Of a stretch of 64,000 nucleotides of DNA, positions 1-10,595 are shown one piece after another. The stretch is from the NCBI GenBank assembly GCA_905160935.1, contig CAJHZI010000533.1, forward strand, positions 641,501 to 705,500, read 5' to 3'. A program made the position numbers and the translations under genes. The stretch is from Enchytraeus crypticus. Taxonomy: Eukaryota > Annelida > Clitellata > Enchytraeida > Enchytraeidae. The notes below the pieces were generated by a model. The model had not been told where the DNA came from, ran no database searches, and was given only the letters and a program-made list of their open reading frames with translations. Positions within the stretch are counted from its first letter, which is position 1. Every line of letters starts with the position of its first letter.

Positions 1-1070
1 TTAGTCCTCAAACAACGGTATTCTTTTAGCAATATATCCATCAACAGAATTAGAGTGCTACTGCCGTCCATAGCAACATTGAGCACTATGGTGCCAAATT
101 CAATCCTATGAGCAGAGTGTGGTGTCCAAAAACGGTGCTAGCCAAAATCCGGGAATTCAGTTTGAGGATGAGTAGTAGTGGAATGGAAGTTTACGTGCTG
201 GTCTCAGTTCCTCAGCAATGGTTGAATAGGAGAGGTCAATAAGAAAAGCCTTCAAACATATATAAAACTGCTCATACAAAAGGAAAGGATGATCAAGAGA
301 AGATGAGAGGGTGCGCAGAGTGGAGGGAAGATAATTCTAGATCTGAGGAGAAATGTGCTGGATGAAGCGCTTTGAGAGCTTACTGTGAGAAGCTTTGTCG
401 CTCTGGAGTAATTAACTTAGAGGACCTAGTAGATGACTGCATAGAAGATGGCTGCCTCACTTGTAATAATTGGGATATGTAGCCTTTGCCCGGGGTAGTG
501 ACAGACTAGTATGTCATAGAAGCTGCCTTGCAAACAATGCGTTCTCTAACTTAGAGCCAGTGCAGAGATCTCAAGAGAGGACTACCTACTTAACTTATCT
601 TTCTCTGAAATAGTTGAACTAAGAGAGGAATATCAGTAAAGAATTTGTCATTTATTATGCAGTATCCTTTACCGAGATGAGCAGTCAGGTCGTTTAGCAC
701 TCTGGCGCCCTAATTGGTTTCTCTTGTTCCTGTATCTCGAGCTCCAGTATAGACTTGAAGACCGAAAGACAGTTGAACTACTGTAGTTCAAAAGCCATAG
801 AAAGATGTCACCAAATATCAAATTACAAAGGAAGAATTATTACACTTTTGAATTCACTCAAAAAGCGATAAGTGAAAACAGATAACGAAGTTTGAATCAG
901 CAAGCCGTCGGCCAGGTTATAAGAAAGTAACAAAGCAAAAGTGCAATCGTATAATGCAAAACCTAAAAAATAATGATATATTAAAAAAGAACAAAATTAC
1001 CTACTTCGTATCCATAACACCAACTGCATTAATTTAATATTCAATAAAAATATTATATAGTAAAACCAGT
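1..1070. other. Intergenic, one dispersed repeat, no gene
   Basis: No convincing gene on either strand. Positions 51-130 match 62288-62366 (shared words include acattgagcact and gatgagcagagtg), so this is a dispersed repeat of unknown class. The rest has no recognisable similarity. Confidence 0.5.
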
Positions 1071-1291
1071 GCACCAATAACCAACGGGGGGTCCATTGTG
1101 GACCCCACGCGTTTGGAGATCTCCTGTACTTTAATTAAAAAATGTTCAATTAATTTCGAAACATGGTTTTGTAGGTATTATCTCTAAGAACAACTAGAAT
1201 TTTATTTGAAATTTTATTCCTTGATTAAAAATTTTGTAGAAGAAAAATCGGATGTGAGGTCCGCTATGGACCCCCGTTGGTCGTTGGAGGG
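1071..1291. mobile_element. piggyBac-like MITE (non-autonomous)
   Basis: The left end (about 1078-1110) and right end (about 1255-1291) are inverted repeats: both read inward as an ACCAACGGGGG block followed by GTCCAT and a GGACC block. The right end terminates in GGAGGG next to TTAA at 1292-1295, the target used by piggyBac transposases. The left TTAA is not intact. The AT-rich core has no coding potential. Inferred to be a small non-autonomous piggyBac-type element; family assignment rests only on the TTAA and the CCCTCC end. Confidence 0.5.
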
Positions 1292-1959
1292 TTAAATTAG
1301 TGAATGCGTATCGTTCTTAGCCTATTTTCTACAACAAAAGTTTGTTTTGGTTCACTATTTATAGCCTACTATGTATCTTGTATGAGATCGAGATGTACAT
1401 GTAGATGCAGACTTCATAAGAATATTTACAATTTAAAATATGACCGACAGGTAAGAAAAGAACGACTACTTAAAAATCTCTCTCTCTTAGTGCACTGCCT
1501 ACTGGAAGGTCCATGGTACACAACGCCTCCACTCTTCTCTGTCTTCCACCTCCTCCTTCTCTGTCTTCCGCCTTCCTCTTAATTTCCACATATGAGAGAG
1601 TCTTTAAATCATCTAACATACCTAATCTCGGCCTGCCCCTGCCTCTTTTTCCTTCCATTCTACCTTTTATGACCTCTTTTAATAGACCTTCCCCACTACT
1701 TAGAATGTGTCCTATCCATCTCTTCTTCCTATTTCTTAATAAATTTATCAACTATCTATCTGTGCCAACTCTCTCCAGGACTTCCTCATTTGTAACCTTT
1801 TGAGTCCAGCTAATACTCTCCATTCTTCTCCAAATCCACATTTCCAATGCCTCCAGTTTCCTAATATCTTCCTTCCTTAAGGTCTATGTTTCACATCCAT
1901 ACAATAGCGTGGTCCAAACCAAAGTTTTCACTCTCTTTATCTTTTGTGTCTATATTTAG

Positions 1960-3574
1960 ACTTTTTGTTAATAGTTATTTTCTACTACCAAAGGCCGCTT
2001 TTGCTTGTGCAATCCTACTGCATATTTCCGTCTCACGTTCCCCATCATCGGTTATAGTATGACCCAAATATTTGAAACTCCATACCTGTTCCAATTTCGT
2101 ACCATTTATTGTGATATTAACTGCACCTTTGTTATTGGATACTCTCATAACCTTGGTCTTTTTTAGATTATTCTTCATGCCATATCTTAGGGCCGTATCA
2201 TTCAGCCTATCCATTATCTTCTACAATCCGATCTCGCTGCCCGCTACCATTCCTTGGTCATCTGCAAATCGTACATCTTGTAACAAATTCCCTCCTACTT
2301 TTATTCCTTCTTCCAAGTCTTCCATGGCTTCATCCATCATTGCCTCAGCGTAAATGTTAAACAGCAGCGGCGAAATGCTACAGCCTTGTCTTACTCCACG
2401 TCCTATTTCACCTTCATTTGAGTATTCTTGTTGGATTTTGGTTACTGCTCTTTGATTCATGTACAAGATCAAAATTAATCTTCTATCTCTAAAGTCAATT
2501 CATATTCTTTTTAAGATATTCATCATCGTTATCCAATAAAATCCTATCAAAGGCCTTCTCGAAGTCTACAAAGCATACAAAAACGTCATTTCCATATTCT
2601 AAGCTTCTTTCGCAAAGAACCTGCATTACTCCTATTGCTTCTCTTGTGCCGCATCCTTTCCTAAAACCAAATTGTGTCTTGCTCGGTATCATCTCTGCTT
2701 TCGACTGAATGCGATTATTTACTAACTTTTATAAGATCTTCGATGCATGAGGTGTTAAGCTGATTGTTCTGTAATCCGAACACTCCACAGCATTGACTCT
2801 TTTGGGAATTGGAATCATCACTGACTTGGTAAAGTCGTCTGGCCAAATACGTGTATTGTGCAGTTCCATACATACCTCCATTAGCTTTTTGAGTGTTTCT
2901 CCTTCTAACATTTTCAAGAATTCTGCTGGGATTTCATCTATTCCGGCTGCCTTCCCCTTCTTCATGCTGTTAATTGCAGAATATATTTCCTCCTTCATTA
3001 AATCGGGGCCCCTTTTATCGTCTTCTATGATATTGTCTTCTTCTATTTTAAAATCCTCTTGAACTGGCTTCCCAGCCTTATCATACAAGTCCTCTACATA
3101 TTCTCTCCATCTTTCTTTTACTTCTTCCAGCTCTTTCTTCAATTCCCCATCTTTACCCATTATACTAATGTTCTTTGCATCTACTTTCTTTTTCTTATCG
3201 GTTCTTGTTAATATCCTGACTTCCTGGTATAATAGATCCGACCTCCATCTTCTATCATATTCTGCTAAATCACTCCTTCACTGACTTTTCACTCCACCAA
3301 TGATCTTTTTCTTTGTCTGTAATTCTTCTCAGTTGACTGTTTAAGCTTCTTTATTTCCTTCGGCCATGATTGGTGTCAATACTTTTCCATTTCCTTCTTT
3401 CATCCATTTTGTCAAGCATCTCGCTTGTAATCCTAGGTTTTTTTTAACTGTATTTACTTTAAGAAAGCCATAAACTTCGTTTGCACCAATTTTAATAGCT
3501 TCCTTTAGCTGACACCACCTTTCATTTACCCTTGTTCTTTCGTAGTCCTTCATTTCCTTAACTTTTCTTTCCAC
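1960..3574 (-). pseudogene. LINE-A reverse transcriptase domain, fragmented
   Basis: Collinear fragments on the minus strand cover the reverse transcriptase: SDYRTISLT (fingers), FGFRKGCGTREAI, FVDFEKAFDR (first catalytic Asp), GVRQGCSISPLLFNIY, and FADDQ (catalytic Asp pair region), followed by a FKYLG thumb motif. In-frame stops near 3341, 2729 and 2495 and a frameshift near 2480 separate them. The enzyme normally copies the LINE RNA at the nicked target; this copy cannot make it. Confidence 0.82.
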
Positions 3575-3586
3575 TGCTTCCTGAAA

Positions 3587-4518
3587 CTAACTTCTTTTCT
3601 CGTTCAATCCTTTCAAATTCCGTCTCTTACTGCTTTTCTTCTTAAGTATTTTCTTCAAGTGAAGCCTTACTTTTGTCATTACTAGATTGTGGTCTGAATT
3701 AATATCGGCTCCTGGATAAGCCCTTGAATTTTTCACACTATTCCTGTATCGTTGCTTTAACAGAATATTGTCTAACTGGTAGTTTCCCTCGTTTCCGGTG
3801 CTTCCTGGTTTCTTCCATGTGTAACGCCTTCTCTTCTCATGTTTGAACCAAGTGTTGGACACCACTAAGCTCATTTTATTGCAAAAGTCAACCAATTTCT
3901 GTCCTCTCTCATTTCTTTTTCCTAGACCATATTCCCCAACTTCATTTCCATCTCTTCCTTCACCCACCCTCGCGTTCCAATCCCCCATAAGTATCACTTG
4001 ATATGTGGCTTTTTCTCCTTTAAACATTCCTTCTATTTTTTCGTACACCACTTCAATTTCCTCATCCTCTGGGGCTGATGTATGCATGTAGATTTGGATA
4101 AACACCAAATCTTCTGGATCTGCTTTGATCCGCACTAACATCAGACTGTCACTGCACTGAAGTACCTTTGTTACTCGTTCACTTAAATTTCTATCCAATA
4201 TTATTACCACACCCTTCTCCCTTTTATCTCCTCCGGAGTATATAACCCGGTACCCATCACTTATAAAATCTCCAGTTCCTAACCACCTTACTTCACTCAT
4301 CCCTAGGACATTTTTTTCCCTTTCTCCATTTCCCTCTTTACATATTCTAACTTTCTCCTTTCTCCCATAGTCCTCACATTCCATGTGCCCACACTTATCC
4401 TTTTGAGGCGCATGGAATGTCCTTCTGGGATATCTATGGGCACCAAAGGTGCGTCTGGGCGTGGGATTCTTACCACCCCCTCCCAATTTAAGGAGTGCAC
4501 GGGACTGGGAGCGTTCAT
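3587..4518 (-). pseudogene. LINE-A endonuclease domain (APE type)
   Basis: The N-terminal part is read in one frame from 4518 (GTWNVRTM motif typical of the first APE strand) and shifts frame near 4310 into the long frame that continues to 3587. That frame holds MSEVRWLG, a GDWNARVG motif (catalytic Asp/Asn loop) and a C-terminal SDHNLV motif (catalytic Asp-His). These are the conserved landmarks of LINE endonucleases that nick target DNA. The frameshift and the stop at 3587 break the polyprotein. Resembles database proteins often labelled craniofacial development protein 2-like, which are in fact LINE products. Confidence 0.82.
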
Positions 4519-5482
4519 TTTTGTCGTGATATACCATTATTTTCTTGGGGGATATGCTTTTTGACGAGTTGGGCCCCCTATGCCTTCTTCAGCTTTGACT
4601 GACATTTACCGGGCAGGGGGCGTCAATCCCTGAGAAAACTATCCTGTTTACCCGTGATACTTAAAAATATCTATGCAATATATATGTAGGCCTACAGGCT
4701 AAGTCTTAATAATTTATATTCTATTTCTAAAATGTGCTTTATATAACTTGATTAATGGATAAATTCACATGTATTCTTATAAAGCTCGATCGAGATGTTT
4801 CTAGCTTCGTCATTGAATAGAATAAAAATACATGTATTATACAAGTAGATCTATATAGTTTTATTTAGTAGCCTATAGGAGTGGATGGGAGTTATTATAG
4901 TTATTGCAGCTTGTAGCTATAGTGATGCTATAGCATGGGAAAACTATAGAAGCTCCTAAATTTGGTCGTTGACCTTTGCTTTCTCATTTCATTAATGGTG
5001 CTAATTTACGACACGTGCAGGTTAAGGTTGATCTATTTTTTAGCGACCCTGGCACAACACGGGAATAGACATTCTAACGGGAAAAATGAGTCACAGTCAA
5101 ACGTTCTGTTAGCTCGAGATATCGTTGAAAGATTTTACACGTAATAAAATTGTTTGTCCTCTTCTCACAGCCGTGAAGAGCTAAAAGACATGACAGCTGT
5201 ATAGAAATTGAGCATAGTTATAGCCTCCTACTATAGACATATACTAGCTTTGCCTTCAGAACATAGTAAATTTAAATCAGTGACGACAGTAGACTGATAT
5301 ATGACTCATGCAGAGCTGAGAGTGCGACTCTTCGGTTCATCGCTTCGTGCGGAGTCTACTTATGAATTTTCTTGTAGCTCAGAATGACGATGTCAGCTGG
5401 TGGACTTTGACAATAATAGGCTATGTTACAAGGTGGTTCTAGGTTGTGTTAGTTGTATAATGTACAGCTATTCTGCGGTATT

Positions 5483-5572
5483 GTAGCCGGGACGCTGCAG
5501 AAGAGACCTCATTGCACGCGTCGTAAGAGGCGATAAGACCGAACTGAAGAATGCAACGAGAAACTACCTATA
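5483..5572 (+). repeat. SINE-1 copy a (5' part)
   Basis: Starts with a CCGGGACGCTG block and carries the family hallmark CGTCGTAAGAGGCGA. The 3' half is missing. Confidence 0.65.
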
Positions 5573-6407
5573 TGCACATCAACGAATAAATAATACTAAA
5601 TTCTCATATATTTTAAAGCTTCATAACAATATTATGCACTGCAACAATGTTTAAGAAAAAAATTGCATTTGTAATTCAATTACAGATACAGCTAAAGAAA
5701 ATAAAGAGTTAGTTTGCGTTGTTCAAAGTTCATATCTTATATTCTTCTTCTTGTTCTTTGATCTGACGTTTGGACTGGAACACGGTTTCTAAGCCCGCAC
5801 TCTGCTGTGTGCGCCAATGACTGTCGTATGTCATTCACGACAACGAATGATCTAGGTTTCCATCGGTTTCGTCACTGGCCTCCCAGTTCTTATAACCTCG
5901 GCAGGGCAACTAACCTCCTCCTTTTGTAGCTGAGCTTAGGACCGTTCCTAGAGGAGTTTTATTTAGGTAGAGATCATAGGCGCACATCTTAATCTGTCTG
6001 AGCCTGTAACTTTTTAGATTTTAAATTAAGCCTACATTATAGAACGAGGGACTAAGCGACTGTTACGCTCCATTGGTAAAAAGTCCGCTAAATTATTAAT
6101 ATGTAAACATGTATAGGCCTAATCTTCTTCATAGTGTAGGCCTATGTCGCACTCGTTCAACCATCTTTTAGACCCAACTTGACTAATAGGCCTAACTGTG
6201 TTACAGGAATTTGCTGTTGAAACGAAAATGATCGGGATTATTTAAACAATTGCAGTGAAATTAGGCCGATTGGTAGGTTCCATTCTGTGGACAAAATAAA
6301 TATTCCTGCATAATATAGACCTATTGCAATATTGTTAGCCTATTTATGTAAAAAAGTTCTTGCAGTAAGCTGTTTCTTCTTCAAAGTGTGCGTAGCAAGA
6401 CTGGCGG

Positions 6408-6535
6408 TGTCGGTAAGATACCAGACTACGTGGATCAGTACATGTGGGCCTATGTGCGGGTTTCAAATCCTGTAATCGTACGTCACTGATATCACCATCA
6501 AAAGATAAAGCTGATGTTAACACGGGCTGCAAGCC
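6408..6535 (+). repeat. SINE-2 copy a
   Basis: GTCGGTAAGATAC box-A region, GGGTTTCAAATCC box B, then the family body CGTCACTGATATCA and GATGTTAAC. A diverged tRNA-derived SINE copy. Confidence 0.6.
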
Positions 6536-7794
6536 TTTTACAGAAATTATTTACTTTTCAAAGAAACTATTTCCATACTACATATATGCTAGGGTGCATA
6601 TACATGTAGGTGTAGTTTCTTTTGATAAATTTCTTATAGTTTATTGATGACTCATGCTTAGCCTTCTATAAATAAACCAACACAGCCTCGAATAAACGAT
6701 CTAGAGTTCAAGAAATCTTTAAATGCCACAAATAATCTGTTGTTAATTCAATGTGCCCGTACAGCATTATACTATTTGCTAAAGTACTTAAATTTCTTAT
6801 AGTACTTACTTATTTACTTAAAGTATTCACGGACAGTTCGATAAAGTCGATGAGTTTGTGTAATTACTACGTGGAACTGAGGTATTTTAAACTATTTTTC
6901 TAAGGTTACTTGTCGATGTCTGCTTTTGATTTATGCGTCTGATTGTCGCGAAAACAGAACATATAGAACTGTAAGCTTTCAAAAGTTAGACTGAATATTA
7001 AATGTTAGACCTACACCTAGTACATGTATAGAGTATGAATACCCAAACTAATCTATACTTACCAAGACATAATCGTGCATATATAAGCATGTTATGTCTC
7101 CAAATCAATGCTCCAAATGAACTCATGCACTATTTGAATTGTTGAAAGATTTTATGCTGTAATTAGACTGTGGTTATATATATATCGACAGCCGTATTTG
7201 TTTGGAAGAGAAACTCGCTTGATTGTTAGTTGTAATACAAAACAGTGGAAGAATTAAAAATTAATTTTTTAGTAAGCGGTGTAAATGTACTTGATACTGG
7301 TTTTTAAATGTACTTTTTAAATTTAATAAATTAAAATTAAAATTAAAATAAATTTAAATTTAAATTTAATAAATGTACTTTTTAAATGTACTTGGTTTTT
7401 AAATGTTTTTAAATGTACTTGATACTGGTCTTAATGCCGGGCTTTGTGTTAATATGTAAGACACAAACGCTACACATATCGTCTGCTTTTCTTACCGCAA
7501 GTGATGGGAATTGTAATGGAAACAACGAACGAATGTGGCTAATTTGTTATCAGTAAGTGACCCAGTGATTTGCATGATGCAGGCTCGTTTAATGCAGATG
7601 TTCCAGTGCTTACCAGTATGAGCGAGGGAAATCTAAAGCTACATTTAGCGTTTGTTACTTCACCGTAGGTATACTGTCAACAGCATATTAAGAAACCGTG
7701 ACATTAATCTCTGCAAGCACGTTTGCTACCCAGTTATCATCTAAACCCGATACGTGTCATACTGCTGTACAATTGTACTACTGTAATATACTCG

Positions 7795-8110
7795 CCTATA
7801 GTAATGCACTATTGTACAATTAATAATGCAATTATAGGTACTAAATAACTATTGTACAATTAATAATGCACTTGTATGCTCTAAATATTATTGTACAATT
7901 GTACTAACGTACTTTTGCATGCAATAATGTACCATTGTATAATTGCACTAATGTGCGTGCAATCACTTCATAAATGTGTTTCAGTTGTATTAATATATTT
8001 ACTATCTTGCCCTCTTACACTATTTTACAATTACAGTAATGTACAATTGTACAATTATACTAATGTACTGCCATGCACTAATGTACTATTGTGCAATTGT
8101 ACTACTTATA
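7795..8110. repeat. Degenerate array of GTACAATTGTAC-type palindromes
   Basis: The words ctattgtacaatt, aataatgca and gtacaattgtac recur at least seven times in about 315 bases, with irregular spacing. No protein or RNA gene is visible. Probably a decayed tandem repeat whose unit is self-complementary. Confidence 0.6.
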
Positions 8111-9311
8111 TAAGTCTTACTACAAGGATTACTGTTACTGTATATAGTACTACTAGCATTATTATTATCATATATTGCTGATCAATTTGTGGAGTTCATA
8201 AATGACTCAAAGATAAAACAGAATTTAGCGTCCAATTTTGTTTCTTGAAAGGACGTTAGTGACGGCCGAGCTTGAAATTCGAACATTTCGTCTACTGATC
8301 TGCAGTCATACGCCTAACCGATATTCCATGCACTTGCGCGGAGATTTTTTGCTGCTATTTGCACATTTTTGCGAATTGTAAAGTCATATAGCTTAAAGTA
8401 CCTACAGTTGCTATACTTTAATTTAGGCCTACATATAGACCTGTAGAAAGCTATCAGCCTATCACACATACACATAGAATATGCAGTACTTTATAGTTTT
8501 CGTTTGGCGCTAAATCCAGGGCAGATAATACTAACGAAAATATAGCGCACGCACTTGTGTGAATTAAAGATCCAGTGAATTATTGTTACAATTCTCATTT
8601 CTATTCACAGAATGCGATGACTAATCGCTCAGAGCTCAACTCTTTAGAAGTTTTTCTTTGGCACTCACACTTTATTGTAGTAACATATGAGCGTCTACTG
8701 CACCAGAAATTTAGAATATTCTATAACTTTGATATGAAATAGTATTATGCTACGATTTAAGAAGATGTATATTGTATAGTACAGTTGTACCAATGTGTCG
8801 GCTTAGGACAAGGCTACTTCATACTCACTATCCTTTGACATCGACAGGTAGATAGGCCTTAAATGTTTGATTTATACTTATAACAGCTACACCGGTTAAG
8901 CTTATTTACTAGCTTTGGATTTAATGTATTTTTTTTAAATGGACTTAGCCTAACTAGTAGTTAGGACAGCTGACTTATAATTTTTTCTTACAATTGCATT
9001 TTCCTAAATAAACAACTGCGGGTTCGTTTGTAGTAATTATGTGTAAAATATGATTAGCTTAACGATGCGATCAAATTTCTTTAGGAAAATAAATTTGTAC
9101 ATGTACATGTACTACATGCATATACATTGCACATTACGAATAATCTGAATACGGTATATTATGCCTATGCTATATTTATGTTCTCAGTCCCAATGTTGGG
9201 CGATGGTCGCACTAGAGCAGTGGAGCCACTGCTTTTAGAAAAAACTATTTGGAAAAGTTTCTTAAAATTGAAATAAAAATCTAGTAAGCTAATGTCCTAA
9301 TGCTTGCCACT

Positions 9312-9442
9312 GGTTGGAGCCGGGAACTCGGTAAGATATTCGATCGCGGATCGATATGTGCGGGGTTCACATCCTGGGCTCGCTCGTCACTGACATCACT
9401 TTCGAGTGAGGAAACTGACGTTAACATTAGCTTTACCAGGTT
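9312..9442 (+). repeat. SINE-2 copy b
   Basis: Good copy: GAACTCGGTAAGATATTCGA at the box-A end, GGGGTTCACATCC box B, then CGTCACTGACATCACTTTCG and TGACGTTAAC. Confidence 0.7.
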
Positions 9443-9544
9443 TCAATTCAGCATAAAACTTAAGCTATCGCTTTAATCAGTATAAATGCTATTAACTGCC
9501 TATGAGATAGACAGTAGATAGCATATATCGACTGTCTATCAGTT

Positions 9545-9571
9545 AGACAGTTGATAATATATCAACTGTCT
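9545..9571. repeat. Perfect 12-bp inverted repeat with 3-nt spacer
   Basis: AGACAGTTGATA (9545-9556) faces TATCAACTGTCT (9560-9571). More copies of the same word flank it (gactgtctatc near 9530, gataggcagttgata near 9588), so this is a small cluster of inverted copies. Confidence 0.7.
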
Positions 9572-9599
9572 ATCGCTCTAATTAAAATCGATAGGCAGT

Positions 9600-10082
9600 T
9601 GATAAATGCTATTAGAAACAGGAAGAAACATTTGATAGGACTCATTCTAAGGGGATATAGTTTTCTACGGAATGTCATGGAAGATAGAATGGAAGAGTAG
9701 AGAAACAGAGTCAGACATACATTAGATTAGAAATGTTAGATGATTTAAGGATTCGCTCTTGCATGGACTTGAAGAAAACGAAGGAGTGAGAGAGAAAGAG
9801 ATAGAGAGGGAGAGAGAGAGAGCCATGTTTATTCATTGAAACAATTTTTAATATCATAAACATTATATTGAACAAACAACATACACCGTACAGAGAATAC
9901 AAAAGGTGCAAAGAACTTTGAATTATATAATAAGTTATCCTGCATAACGGCGACCAGTGAGGATATGGTCCTACCTAGCTGGCCACCAACGGAAGGATAG
10001 ATAAGAGTGGAGAAGCTATATACCATGGACCTGCCAGTAGGCAGTGCACTAAGAGAGAGAGAAAGAGAGAGCGAGAGAGAGA
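9600..10082 (+). mobile_element. LINE-A 3'-end remnant, interrupted
   Basis: 9605-9760 encodes a diverged version of the LINE-A C-terminus (RNRKKHLIG..ILRG, then GRM-like and MLDDL-like residues). 10005-10050 carries the family 3' end, ccatggacctgccagtaggc then GTGCACTAAGAGAGAG. About 240 bases between them, including a GA run and an AT-rich piece beginning atgtttattc, look inserted. Confidence 0.6.
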
Positions 10083-10595
10083 CCTAAAAGCCATGAGCTA
10101 AATGCACTATCAGGCTCTCTGAAATTCTCTCGCAGGCTCAAGACGTATATTCTAACTCGTACTCAAATACTCAATCTCGAGCACTCTCTCCACCAGCAGA
10201 ATTCCATGTCTAATCTTTGTGATAATAACTTTTATATTAAAGAATATACAATTATTTTAACTTCCATTTTAAAGAAGTGCCCAATTGTGATTATATCTAT
10301 CACTTTCAAATGTTTAAAAATTTTATGTTTTACGTAATTTAGTCATTTATCCTGTTTAGCTTTCTTGTGAATGTCCGAGAACATACAGAAATTATTTAAA
10401 CCATCTGAGGAACAAAAATGTTAAACTTAATGAAATAAAGTAATTTGTACATTTAGAACTTTATACACATTGTAAATAAATACAAGATAAAAAATAATTG
10501 CTAATTACTGTTTAAGTTGAAGGTTTTGATATATTTCAGATTTTTGACGCAAATTACCATCACATTTTCCAGAGCCAGTACCAGTCAGTGAAATC

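Larger units (their letters stand above)
1478..4657 (-). mobile_element. LINE-A, full-length RTE-like non-LTR retrotransposon (decayed)
   Basis: The element is flanked by an exact 11-bp target-site duplication, TACTTAAAAAT, at 1467-1477 and 4658-4668. It measures about 3.2 kb, the usual size of RTE-type LINEs. Reading on the minus strand it has a short leader (4538-4657), an APE-type endonuclease, a reverse transcriptase with an FADDQ motif near 2265, and a C-terminal zone ending in a basic GRGRPR stretch. The 3' end is GCACTAAGAGAGAG, so the tail is a GA microsatellite. Several in-frame stops and at least three frameshifts make it inactive. Clade is inferred from size, single-ORF layout and microsatellite tail. 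Confidence 0.88.
4669..10595. other. Gene-free repeat-rich intergenic stretch
   Basis: No credible coding region. It holds a SINE-1 fragment (5483-5572), a slightly GC-richer unclassified block (5740-5990), two SINE-2 copies (6408 and 9312), AT-rich low-complexity DNA (7320-7440), a palindrome cluster (7795-8110), a foldback (9545-9571) and a LINE-A 3' remnant (9600-10082). Immediately before the next gene, tttgatatatttcag ending near 10541 looks like a 3' splice site for a 5'-UTR exon. Confidence 0.5.
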
